From contig CM064715.1 in assembly GCA_032717465.1 (NCBI GenBank), forward strand, positions 32,898,700 to 32,962,699: a stretch of DNA of 64,000 nt, written 5' to 3'. The position numbers and the translations under genes are program-made. The notes beneath the pieces were generated by a model. The model saw only the letters and a program-made list of their open reading frames with translations, did no database searches and was not told the DNA's origin. The DNA comes from Coenobita brevimanus (lineage: Eukaryota > Arthropoda > Malacostraca > Decapoda > Coenobitidae). This document shows positions 22,045 through 33,160 of this stretch, one piece after another. Each line of letters starts with the position of its first letter. The first letter of the stretch is position 1.

Positions 22045-22387
22045 TAACTTCTAAAAGTAGGGAAAAAAGAGTTGTAGAATGAAATTTTTGGAAAGGAGAG
22101 GGACTGAGAAATGCAATTGGCCAGTTTGTGATGATATACTGTATACTGATGATGATTTTCGGCAGTATATCATTGGTGGACCTGTCTTATTAGCAGGAAC
22201 TGTACTCTTTACGATTCAAGAGGTGGACAAAGCCTTCATGATTATAAAAGGAATATTTTTCAGTGAAAATTTTCAGCGTAAGTAGCTACAGGCAACTTAG
22301 TGGAACTCTTAGCTACGGAATGTGGTCAGTCATTGTGCCCCCCCCCCCTCCCCGAATTATATTTCTGGCTGCGCCCGTGGTCCTCTC

Positions 22388-24402
22388 ATTTGCCTAGAGT
22401 AAGAGAAAAAGGTAAAATCGTCCATATCGCCTTACAAATGAATTTTTTTTTTTATCATACAGAATAAAGTAACTAATATTTATGATAACCGAGGGGAAGA
22501 CAAGGAATAAAAAGCAGTTAGCTGCTACTGCAGGTAAGATATCCTTACTAAGATTAATTTCATTGTTGTGGCATCTTTATTGTTCCTATATCACCACCAG
22601 AGCATTTGAAAATCAAGTAGTGTATTGCACTCACATGAAATCTCCTCAACTGGCCTTCGAAATTAGATCGTCTGTACTGTAATCTGAAATATTCTGACGT
22701 CATTGCATAAGGAACACGGGGTTATACTGGGCGCAGCGCGCAGAGTAATACATTATGCATTCAGATCAGGAAAACGCATCTTACTATTAATTCTAATACA
22801 TCACTGACTCAAGTTATTCATGTTGTACATCATGTTGTACGTCCATAGGACGTAATTAAGATAGAGAATTTTACCATACTGCAATGTTTTCATTTATTGC
22901 CTGGCAGTGCAGAATGACTGAAGCAATATGAAACTCTGCCATTACTTTATGCCGCGATTGTACATGACATAGATTAAACGAGACTTCGTCTTCGGTGCCC
23001 TTGCATGGAAACACGTAATTAGTATACTTAGTATATTAAGTGTCGGCCAAATAACCTATGTAACAACTAAGTTTTGCCATGATTTCGCTGTTATTAACCC
23101 ACAGAGTGTAACTAACCCCATCATGTTTTAACTCCAGGAGCATATGACCTGCCTCACATCAGCAGGATTTTTAAAAACGTACCAGAAGTTTCTCCAAAGA
23201 GCAGTGTCACGCAGTTTTTATGGGAATATTAACCCCATCCGCTTGGTAACGTGTATACACCTCACTACTGGGCTGCTACGGAGCCACCAGGTAGTGGCCA
23301 TACACGCAATTGTCTTCCCACCACGTTTGAACCGGCCGCCATTTCATAGAGGGAGTTCCTCTATACCACACAGGCGAGAGTCAGTCTGTTCCTTGCCTTT
23401 GCCAGGTGTATAGCGCTTTCTTCAGGTTCTTCTGATTCTGTCAACGCCACCTGTAGCGAATTGCATCATCCACCCCTTCCAAGCCTCTTTCCAAGGATAC
23501 TAGAAAGGGACTTAGTGCCATAAGGCATGCCTTGGATGCAACAGTGTCTAGTTTATCTAGCGGTGGAGTAAGTTATCACGCTGAGGGCAAAGCCATACTC
23601 GGCGCCTCGGGCAGATGCACAAACACGTCCTGCTCTCACGCCGCTCTCGCGGCAAAAACATGCTATCTTTCCCTCATCATTACTCATCAACGCAACAACT
23701 TAGAGACCTGGGGATACTTTCATTCGCTAGAGGAAGAGTGGTTGAGTTAAAAGTTTGTTAACTCGTTTCCCTAAGTCCTATCGTTTCTGAGATATAAAAG
23801 TTTGAAAACATACAATTTCTGTGGTTTCTGAAAAATTGCCTGTAGTGAGGTGATGACTTTGTTAAATATTGTTCAGTGTTTGAGAGTTGAGTATTCTATC
23901 ATCTATCATCCCCACCTCCTAGGCTGCTCCCAGAAACAGATTAACACTACATACTATAAACAAAATTAATGCTTTTCTTGATCCTTGTACTATGGTGCAC
24001 CCAAGCTAGGCCCAGGTCTGTCTTGAAGAAACAGTTTTTGATTAATAAATTGAATGCAAGGCCGACAGTGGTTAAGAAGGGGGAAAGATGAGATAAATTA
24101 TCAAAAGTACCACGTCATGCTGATGTTATGGGTTAATGGCCTAAAGGGCAACTCACGGAGGTTTTGGTAGGAGTCAGTCTCGCTCGCATATTTGTCGGTT
24201 TTGCCGACTATCGCTCTCAGGATCCACCCAGAATCCTGATTGCTCCTTCCCTTTGGTAACCGGTTGTCTGATATACTCGTATTTAAGCGGGGTGAGTTGT
24301 AGAACACAAAACTATGTTACACATGGTATGGCAGTTTTCTGCTCTCTTTTAGGGATTATTATGTAAAACACAAATCTAGGTATACATGCATGTGCATGCC
24401 TC

Positions 24403-24403
<1 letters not shown>
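22388..24403. other. unassigned sequence
   Basis: No recognisable protein, RNA gene or repeat. The longest open frame (23144-23413) has no family signature and no splice context that I can support. Confidence 0.5.
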
Positions 24404-24438
<35 letters not shown>

Positions 24439-24449
24439 TAATAATAATG
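24404..24449. repeat. (AAT)n microsatellite
   Basis: AAT/TAA units with one interruption. Confidence 0.95.
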
Positions 24450-26619
24450 CAGAACATAATAACACCTAACCATTTTTTCGATGTTTCGAGCTTCACATGT
24501 GGAGATCATTCAGGTCTGATGTATATAAGAAGCCAAGCCAACTAATCTCCTATCATAAGCTAATTTTTGCTTTGATATTGCTTTTAAATCCAGTTATTAT
24601 ACAAAAAAAGAAAAAAGAAGAGTCAGACATTACTGTCATATTCTCTGCCGAGTGATATAGCAGATAATAAATCGGCAAGGTCAGAAGTCAATAGTCTTTG
24701 GTTAACTCTACTAGGTGGGAAAACATAGGAAGTCAAGTCATTCCCGGATGTGAATAACCTTACCACATGCAAGGTATATAGAAAAGACAGGTTGCAAACA
24801 CCACTCCCACTGAACCCTGTAATGATACAAAATAAGCTATATATAATTCTTTACCAAACGGGCACAGCGATTCCACCTATATTTTAACATACTGTACTCA
24901 CGATCTCAAGGTGTCTGCAAGAAGTGACTGGAAAAAGACAAAATATACCTGTTTGGGGCAAGGCCAACTGGACCAATTGCTCCCAACTGGGCCCCATGCC
25001 TAAGGGGGCCCCGCACTAGGGAGCTAGGGTAGGCCTAATCTACTCCGGTATTGTCAAGTATACACAACACATTGTGACATACACTTAACACACATTGCAG
25101 GTTATACAGAGAGCTATGTACTTTTCAGAGGTGATCTGCACATTGTTTACTAGGCTTACATGTAGGCAATTTTATATTAAAATGTAGCTTATATCTATTT
25201 GTTCCATTAGTTCACATTCACATTTTAAGCACATTTGGATTGCTTTCCATTAAGCCATAGAGACATATAGTCTACTACAGACTTTATTTATATGTCTATG
25301 ATTCTACAAGCCTTGGCAATGCGCTTGGGGATCCCACCAAAAAGGTTCCTAATAGGGCCCATTAGCTCCTAAGGCTGGCCCAGGTTCGGGGGTATCTAAG
25401 GATGCGGCCAGGTCGCCCGCAACAATGTTTACCGATGATCTCTCCAACTGGCCGCATTGTTTACCAACAATTGCTTCGACTGGACACGTCAGTTTATTTT
25501 GTGTGAAAGCAATGGGACACTTAAGATGATCGTCTGCGTATTTGATGAAAAAATCTGAAATTTTTTAATATTCTGAGAAAATTCCAGGAAGTTCTGGCAT
25601 CCTTCCTCTGTCTCTGTGCGAAGTGATATCATCTTCAGAAATGTATACCGGGTAAGTGTTTTAAAACTGCGTTATTGTACATCCATACCAAGTGCTCAAG
25701 TGCAACTTCAGTGATCCTACATGCGTCATGCTATAGCTTTGTACAAAATTAACATAGAAATGCCTTTTTAAATCAACCATTGACTAACTACTCCTTCTTT
25801 CGACATCTGGCATCATTTTTAGTCTCAGCTGTTTGCTGTTAATGCAGTGCGGCCAAAGGCACGAGATATTGTGTGTTGGTCGGTGCTGCACAACCTGACA
25901 ACTTTGATGGTCATTCTCGGGGAACATATATTTTTAACCTTTCAACTCTATTAGCTTGTAAACTAATAATGTTAGAGAAAAAGTGAAGGTACCACTGGAA
26001 AGCCCATTAAATTTACTATATATTCGGTATTAGAATGTTTGTATAATGATATGTTTGGTGGACAGAGCTTGCCAAACATCAAGGAAATTGGTACAATAGA
26101 GAACTTGGATTTTTATCGAAATAAAAAAAATATTCTTTTAAGGCAAACATCATAAAATGCATTAGAGAATCTGTAAAGCAACTTTTCATGATTAGTTTGC
26201 CACATAGCAAGCAAATTTTCGTGCATTACTTTACGAATCCACTAATTTCTTATAGAAATTATAGAATACTTTGGCAAAAAATTATAAATAAATATCTAAT
26301 GAATCGAATTTGACGAAACTGATATATGAACAATCTTCCACATAGGTCAATAAATGATGTAACTTGCAGCCTCTTAACCCTAATAGTTTAGGAGCAACAT
26401 GTCGAAAGGGACAATGGCCTTAATGATTTAACTAAACCTAACCTAGCTAAATCAGACCTAATCCAGCCTAACCTCACTTTCAAATTTAAAAATTTGCGTT
26501 TGGGACGTTAAATATGACTGGCTATACTGGCAGCCGTTGGCGGATTATTTATGCATTCTAAATCCTCATTTATATCTTTCAGAGGTAAATTTATTAAAAT
26601 CTCCAGTGGCTGTGATAAT
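24450..26619. other. unassigned AT-rich sequence
   Basis: Nothing coding. Two G/C-rich patches at 24956-25015 and 25315-25390 are weakly complementary and might be ends of a small DNA element, but the match is too loose to call. Confidence 0.4.
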
Positions 26620-27500
26620 TTTTTTTTTTTTGAATAACAGAACAGAGGAAGGAAAAACAAATTAAAAAAAAAAAAAAATCCATACACCAGATTACTGGTG
26701 TCCTCTGTTCATAAAATATCTGTAACAGTTAGACTTGAACAGCTGTAGGTTGAAATTTGGAGGGAAACAATTCTGGGGAAGCGAGTTCCAAAGAGATGCA
26801 GTACGGGGAATGAAAGAATTCTGATAGGCAGAAGTTCTGCAATATAGCTGAGTGACATTCCAGTCATGAGCGCTACCAGATACCCGTGTAGCACGAGGGA
26901 AGGCATGGAGTAGTGGCACCATGGACGCAACTTCGTCTGAGCATTTGCCATGAAAATATCTGTAAAATAATGCAAGGGAGGCAACATTCCTTCTTACTTG
27001 TAGAGGAGGTAATTTATTTGTAATGGCAGGGTTGTTAATAATTCTAACAGCCTTGTTTTGAATTTTGTCTAATTGTTTTAATGCAGCCTCTCCACATCCA
27101 TTCCACAAGGGTGAGCAATTTTCAAGCTGAGAGCACACATGACTCTTATAAATCACAGCTAACTGCTCGTAAGTGAAGAAGTTACGGACTCTGTACATTA
27201 GTCCAAGTTTCTTTGAAGTGGTTTTAGCAAGTGATCTAACATGAGAGGTCCAGCTGAGGGCACTGTTAAGTGAGGCGCCGAGAATTTCAGTACTTGTGGA
27301 GATGGGAATATTAGTAGTATTGAAGGTAATATACGAATCTGGCAATATCTGTCCATTAGTAAATTGTATATATTTAGTTTTACTAGCATTTAATGAGACA
27401 AGGTTGTTTTGTCCCCATTCACTGATCGCCGATAGGTCTTGATTTATGGAGATGGCTGTACTGAGTTGAGAGGTAGAGATATTAGACTTTGTAAATGGGT
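26620..27500 (-). mobile_element. jockey-like LINE, second subfamily, 3' end
   Basis: The minus strand encodes the end of a reverse transcriptase and its C-terminal domain, followed by A-rich sequence and T runs on plus at 26622-26634. The protein is clearly related to, but different from, the jockey-like family at 33.97-36.13 kb. The 5' end is truncated near 27480-27500, upstream of which the open frame continues into unrelated sequence. Confidence 0.8.
26692..27500 (-). pseudogene. jockey-like RT C-terminal part
   Basis: An open frame on the minus strand begins at 27693, but its first ~65 codons have no LINE similarity. The LINE part runs from SNISTSQLSTAISINQDLSA through SEWGQNNLVSLNASKTKYI, LGASLNSALSWTSHVRSLAK, SKKLGLMYRVRNFFTYEQL, LDKIQNKAVRIINNPAI, VRRNVASLALFYRYFHGKCS and PRTASLWNSLPQNCFPP to the stop at 26692. 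These are the RT thumb and C-terminal blocks of jockey/CR1-group LINEs. The catalytic palm is absent. Unusually, the frame is open throughout, which indicates a young but 5'-truncated copy. Confidence 0.85.
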
Positions 27501-28228
27501 GTCTGAGTGTGAATCTAGGAATAACATCAAGTAACCTGTCAAAGACTCTTTTCAATAAAAAATATGGGGAGGCCTTGCCCATTTGAAATGAATTAGTCAA
27601 AATAATATGTGACTTTTTTCCGTAGGGGTTTTCAGAGTTTTCATATCTTCTGATGCACTTGATTTGTGAGATGTAGGTCTGTAGATGTATCATCAGGATT
27701 TCAGAATTTTCTCAAAAACACCACATTACTTCTGGATGCTTTACTGGGATAGAGTTGTGTTACACCCCAGGAGTCTAGTCGATCTCTCTCTCTCATAAAA
27801 TCTTCCAGGGAAAAGGTAAAAGAGGTTCCTTTGTTTGTTACCCAATGTTATGACTATACTATGTGCACCTCAGCAGATTAGGAAGAAGCAGCCGGCCATA
27901 GCCAGTTTATGACATTCTGGCAGTGTCTGAGTCATGACGACGAAGCAACAAAAAACCGCTTGGTTACATTTTGTCTCCACTTTGGTAAATAAGATGTCTC
28001 CTGAGGTGCTATAGATGGAGAGATTAATAGAAGACAATTTAAATAAAACAACACTGATTGATGTAAGTGAATGATAAGAAAATAATATGACAACATACTA
28101 TACTAAAAATAAGAGCATACAGCACCAGTTAATAGGGGAAGCATTTAAGTAAATTAATGTACTGTTAAGAAGTGAGCTTTGCCAGTAGGTAGCCGAGATT
28201 TTTCTAAACGTTTCCTGGTGTTTACGGT
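27501..28228. other. unassigned sequence
   Basis: No coding or repeat signal that I can support. Confidence 0.4.
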
Positions 28229-28320
28229 AGCTATGGTGGTACCATTCTTAAGTGGCGGTTTGGGTGGGGCACCAACCTCTGTACAGTGGTGCCACGTGTT
28301 CCATACCCGCTATGTTAAAA

Positions 28321-28324
<4 letters not shown>

Positions 28325-28378
<54 letters not shown>
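28325..28378. repeat. (TA)n microsatellite
   Basis: Uninterrupted TA units directly inside the left inverted arm. Confidence 0.95.
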
Positions 28379-28383
<5 letters not shown>

Positions 28384-28834
28384 AATAGGCATCACAATAA
28401 GATAAACACATAAGAATATAATGGTAACATTAAATGTATTATAATATATGAAAGAACAGTAAACTTATTATGCGTAAAATATTTATACGTCAATACAGAA
28501 ACGTGGCATAATTATTTTACAGTGTTGCTTAAAAAAAAGTAGCCACTTTTATTGGCTGTTACCGTATTTCTGGGGAGGGTAATAATGTCACAATTATGAT
28601 TACAAGATAATGTGCAGGAATATAAGAAAAAATATGCCAATTTCTTAGTAAAAAAAATATATACATTAAAACCCTCGTGAGCGGCAACACTCACACACAC
28701 CCAGCCCGACCCGAGGGATAGAGGAATAGGCCTGTTTGGGGACACCTGGGTGGTGTGGAAATAAAGCCAAATTTACAGTATATACATTATAACGTAAAAG
28801 AAAATAACCAAAATGTATCCTAAAATACCACAGG

Positions 28835-28837
28835 CGA

Positions 28838-28888
<51 letters not shown>

Positions 28889-29141
28889 AAGGCAGACCAG
28901 GGGCAGTGTTGAATGCAGCTGAGTGAGATGGAGGAAGGGAGGGAACGAAGGAGGGAGAGAGTGATTGAATGAAAACAAATAATGGCGCCACAACAGCGAG
29001 GTCATCTCGTGCCATATGTAAAACAATAATACTTTTAAACATAATTAGATATAATAAAAACAAAATAAAGAAATGAAAGCACAAGTTTATAAGTCACTCA
29101 TAAAAGAAACAAAATTCCCAAGGGTGAAGCACATCTCCCCA

Positions 29142-29186
<45 letters not shown>

Positions 29187-29430
29187 CAGGCAAGGGGCAG
29201 TGTTAAGTGCATTGCCAAGCTGAGGGAAAGATGAAGGAAGGGAAGGAAGGAGGGCGAGAATGATTGAATGAAAACAAATCAAGGCGCCGCAACACCGAGG
29301 TCGTCTGGCGCCATATGTAAAACAATAATATAATAAAAAACAAAATAAAGAAATGAAAGCACAAGTTTATAAGACACATAAAAGAAACAAAATTCCCTAG
29401 GGTGACGCACATCTCCCCCCAGAAGAGAGA
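28835..29430. repeat. two tandem ~300-bp units, each headed by a (GA)n tract
   Basis: The block after (GA)n at 28835-28878 (GGGGCAGTGTT, GATTGAATGAAAACAAAT, GCCATATGTAAAACAATAAT, GAAATGAAAGCACAAGTTTA) is repeated after the second (GA)n tract at 29143-29183. A third, shorter GA stretch near 29424 closes the array. Shared words recur about 299 bases apart. Confidence 0.9.
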
Positions 29431-29697
29431 GAGGGAGAGAGAGGCATCGCGAGTATGGAAAACGTGACAGAACTGTACAGAGGTTGGTGCCCCACCCAAA
29501 CCACCACTTTAGAATGGTACGACCATAGTTCTGGTACGAGTCTGAGTTGCCAGTTTGCCTGCTGTTTGTGAGCGTAGTTGTTTCGTAAGTTATCCATAAA
29601 TTTTTCTGCTCTTTTTCTTTATAATGTTTTATTAATTGATTGCTTGTTAAATTATGAAATTTAAGTTGCATGGTAAATGATTTAGAGCGTTATGTAA

Positions 29698-30361
29698 TGT
29701 TAAGACAACACTGGCATATTTTGGGCTGTTTCCGAGTTGGTAACTGTGGTCTCTCTAGAATACACCAGAAATATGGAAAAATGTAGAGGTTTCTAGTACA
29801 ATGCAAGCTTATATAAGGATGGATAAGAGGCTAGAACGAGTTCAGTTGGTTTTCAGTTCAGTTTCAATGAAGTTCAGTCAGTTTTGGTTCAGTTTGAGTG
29901 TAGTGCAGTGTCAGTGCAGTATTACTGAAGATTGTATATTTTTGGTGCTTGTGAAAACAGTGCAAACAGTGACGTGTTACTGAAGTTTGTATATCATTGT
30001 TACTCGAGAAAACAGTGAAATGTTGCCGAACATTAAGTGTAATGACTGTGAAGTGTTGTCAAGCATTAAGTGTAATAAAAGTGAAGTGTTGTCATCATTA
30101 AGTGTAACAGCAGTTAGTAAAGTCTGTGTAGCTCCAGTGCTTGTCAGAACAGTGAAGTGAAGTTGGAAAGCATTAAGTGGCATTATTTGGCAAATAAAGA
30201 CAGTGAACTTTAAGAAGCCAGCGTTTATTTTCGTCTCAGCTGATCTTGTGTACTGTACACCTAAAGTCTGACCATGGGAATAACAACTCACCGGGCAACG
30301 TCCTTCCTATACTGGACTACTGCTGTTGGAGCCTGTGGCAGTGTGGGACAAGGACGTAACA
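29698..30361 (+). repeat. Gypsy C long terminal repeat
   Basis: The proposed LTR starts TGTTA and ends TAACA, with a TATA box TATATAAG at 29810-29817 and an AATAAA signal at 30193-30198 in the right order. It is followed after one base by a primer binding site. A ~36-bp minisatellite (30010-30110, units with GAAGTGTTGTC and ATTAAGTGTAA) lies in the part between TATA box and poly(A) signal. The start is my inference from the inverted TGTTA/TAACA pair; no second copy is in the window to confirm it. Confidence 0.7.
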
Positions 30362-30362
30362 C

Positions 30363-30380
30363 TGGTGTCAGGAGTGGGAT
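30363..30380 (+). promoter_or_regulatory. primer binding site, tRNA-Leu type
   Basis: TGGTGTCAGGAGTGGGAT, one base after the LTR. It is complementary, with one likely mismatch, to the 3' end of a leucine tRNA, as used by several Ty3/gypsy groups. Confidence 0.75.
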
Positions 30381-30392
30381 TTGTGCTGCAAT

Positions 30393-30685
30393 GAGTCAAA
30401 CATTTGACATGGAAGCAGGAGGTGTGCAGACAAGGTCTCGAGCTGGGCAGGAGGAGGAAATTTCGTTGTCGACAATTGTGAAGCTCATACAAGCACATAG
30501 TGCCCAATTACAGGCCTAAAGCCAAGAACAGAAAGAGGTCAGGAACGAAATCAAAGAACTGTTACAGGCACAAACAAAAGAACTCAAAGAACTAGTACAG
30601 GCACAAGGTGTACTATTCAAGGCAAACGGGGAACAACTACAGGCACTGAATGAATGACAGAAGGAACTCAAAGAACTAGTACAGG
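30393..30685 (+). pseudogene. Gypsy C gag, N-terminal fragment
   Basis: After the primer site an open frame starts with MSQTFDMEAGGVQTRSRAGQ and continues as a Q/E/K-rich, probably coiled-coil stretch (SQEQKEVRNEIKELLQAQ, KELKELVQAQG) with stop codons at 30517 and 30655. It breaks off at 30685, exactly where the Gypsy A LTR starts. The downstream part of Gypsy C was not found on the far side of Gypsy A. Confidence 0.65.
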
Positions 30686-32343
30686 TGTCGTGCCAGTGAA
30701 GTTAGAGTTCAAGATATAAGTGTAACTTAGATGTAAGATAGTTGTAATTTAGTAATTAAGAACAATTTAGTATAAATGTGAATAATTATAATCTAGCATA
30801 AGCGTATTATATGTTTATAATAAGAATGATTTTTTGTATCATAGTAATAAGTTAGAAGTGAACATATATGTATTATGTAGTTCGCATTATTACATCAGCC
30901 GACCACACTCCCTCCTCCCCTCCATACACTTCCTCCCCCCATCCTCCATAAAATACGCTGGTAGCGGAGTTTGACGAACATTTAAATTGGCTCAATCTTC
31001 ATAACCTCTTACTTGAGTAAATTCAATGATATCTTTCGGTCTCAGTTCATTTTAGTGTTAGAAATGTTAATTGAGAGAGTGCCAGAGGGGGAGAAACAGT
31101 CCATAATATTGTATATATTTAGTTACCTCGAAACATCGATCATTGTGCATTACCAAGTTGGTTAACTGGTGAAATAGCATCCGAACATCATTATGAAGAC
31201 TTAATATTAAGTGATGTGATCATTCTCGATACTACTCAAATTTTCTCCATCGTCGTGTAATCTTGGTGAGATACGATAAGCTCTAAAGAAGTCAATTCCT
31301 GAAAGGGTAATGTGAGACATACTTGTTAACGTGAAAGCTGTAACCGGAAGTTAACATCCTCGAACGCATTCGGATCAGTTCTCCCAGCTTATATAAGGAC
31401 AGGGCACACTTTATGTGCATCACACACACCACAAAGCCAGTCAGGAGACAGGACGTGTGTGCTGGGCAAACCCCAGGTTCTGTCCTCCCCACTTACTGTT
31501 TTATAATCAGCCCATACACCACTGACCGGGCTAATGTATGGCCCGGCCTGCACTATATGTGCAGGAAATCTTTCAACGAACGAACGAACGATTTGTGTGC
31601 GTGACTCAACCATTGCTTTTCGTCCGGTCCACAGGTTAGTGATAAGGCCTCATAATTCCCCCTTCCGTTGTTTCCACATTGAAAGTTATAGAGAACTGAG
31701 TGATTAATAGTGTGTTCAACAGCAAAGTTCTTGTGTGACTCAAGCACTGCTTTTCGTCTGGTCCACAGATTTTAACATCAAATCAAGTTGTACTCTGACA
31801 AACGTGTCACCACATTTACATACCATACGCTTCCCCCCCCCCCATTCATTGTGTTAGGCAAAGATCTAAAGCATTGTATCTTAACCTAAGTCGGGGAGTT
31901 TTCTGTATTATAAGTCACAAGGGAAATAATGTAATCGAAGTGTATTTCATTAGTCTAAAAAGGTAATCTAATTCTCGGAAGTTGTGTAAATATTGAATTA
32001 GGTCATTTTGGGTCTTACCATTTATTGAACTGAGTGTTATGATTAAGTCTCATCATTGAAGTGAAAGTGTTATTGTAGGAGAGTGGTACACGATGTATTA
32101 CTGAGTTAAGTTGTCTTTAAATCGTTTTAGTATACTCCCTCCTCGAGTCCTCAAGTGACCGAGGAGAACGACATCCACTCATAACTCGTAAGGTCCTTCT
32201 GTTCCAAGTGGTATTAGATCAGTGTTAACTAGGGAAGTGAGTTTATGGATTTAAGCATTTATCTAACTTTGGGTTTGATTAAAGTCAGTGTTATACTCTT
32301 TAAATTCGGGTTTCCAACTACCCTTCTTTGATGGCTATGTATG
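30686..32343 (+). repeat. Gypsy A left LTR
   Basis: Matches 50986-51706 and 52700-52926 at roughly 90%. It holds a TATA box TATATAAG at 31390-31397 and an insertion at 31419-31591. The right boundary is inferred: the sequence TGGCGGCCAGCATGGTG at 32344 starts with TGG and could be the primer site; the segment 31825-32343 has no partner in the truncated right LTR. Excluding the insert the LTR would be about 1.5 kb. Confidence 0.7.
31419..31591 (+). mobile_element. 173-bp retroposon fragment in the left LTR
   Basis: Flanked by TTTATGTGC (31410-31418) and TTTGTGTGC (31592-31600), a 9-bp duplication with one change, and ending in (GAAC)n. This form is that of a 5'-truncated LINE or SINE end. The right LTR lacks this insert. 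Its family was not recognised. Confidence 0.7.
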
Positions 32344-33160
32344 TGGCGGCCAGCATGGTGTACTAGGGAGAATAACAACTTGAGAACCTAAGCCTACCTA
32401 AATTCATGCTGACCCATTCAGTGTGAAATCTGATCCTACAGTTTGGACATAAGTCGGGTAAGTCATTGGTATCTATTTCAGAGTAAATGGGGCGTAAAAC
32501 ACCCAAGTTGGTTTGGTCTACACTAAAAACAGGCTTGGTATTTTAATGGCAGCCACGATGGTAAGTAAAAAATGTTATGCTCAAGGTCAGTCCAGAGACG
32601 GCTAGCCATAAAGAATATCACACTACCACACCTCCTATCCTCTATAAATTATAATACAACCATGAATTGAATAAGGAAACCAGAACCGGCATAGAAATTC
32701 CACCTATTACTAAAGACCCATTACCAACTGACACCACTGTATTCTCAACTTTATATTCAGTGCGCATCCTGGTGATTTATACTCCAACGCTAAACAGTGA
32801 TATAAGAAATTGTAAGAGGAGAAATTGTAGTGACATCAAAGGTTTGTGGGACTGGAATCATTGTAACATTACTCTGGTGTCTTAACAGTGAGATATTCAT
32901 TAAAAGTCTCGGCAATACACTGGGGGCTAGAGCGGTGGGATAATAAATATTCTCCATAACCAGGTGCACTAGAGGCCCGCCAATCTTATATGATTAACAG
33001 TCCCAAGTAACATGCTAAAAGCATCTCTAGTAGGCCATAGCCAGATTCCTCGATCGTTGGAAATCTCTGGTGTAGAACTAATAGTGTATCGAGCCCATGG
33101 AGTGAGGGCAAGAACATTTTTCTCAGATCATCGTATGAACAGGTTAGATCCCCCTTCCTC
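32344..33160 (+). other. Gypsy A leader region
   Basis: No clear coding blocks. Two similar words, TGGCGGCCAGCATGGT (32344) and TGGCAGCCACGATGGT (32548), recur about 200 bases apart and may both derive from primer-site-like sequence. Confidence 0.4.

Larger units (their letters stand above)
16660..22379. mobile_element. hAT-2: non-autonomous hAT element with exact 8-bp target duplication
   Basis: GTCCTCTC is present at 16652-16659 and again at 22380-22387. The inner ends are imperfect inverted repeats: taatggcacagccgg on the left and, on the complementary strand, cacgggcgcagccag on the right (10 of 15 positions agree), each followed by a long G run. The CACGGGCGCAGCCAG-type end is typical of hAT. 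No transposase blocks are visible inside. The 5.7 kb are inflated by an RTE-1 copy (18222-21365) and a jockey-like LINE fragment (21592-22044); without them the element would be about 2.1 kb. Confidence 0.75.
28229..29529. mobile_element. inverted-repeat element with internal tandem duplication
   Basis: The arm at 28229-28314 (core TTTGGGTGGGGCACCAACCT) is repeated in inverse orientation at 29444-29529, about 85% identical over 86 bases. Between the arms are a (TA)n tract, two (GA)n tracts and a ~300-bp tandem duplication. Looser complementarity extends some tens of bases outward. This is the form of a non-autonomous DNA transposon, but no target duplication is clear and no transposase is present. 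Confidence 0.55.

Noticed and set aside
23144..23413. Possible host exon (89 codons)
   Set aside because: No splice signals in a convincing place, no recognised domain, no neighbouring exon.
24956..25390. Small hAT-like element with GC-rich ends
   Set aside because: The ends are only loosely complementary and no 8-bp duplication is visible.
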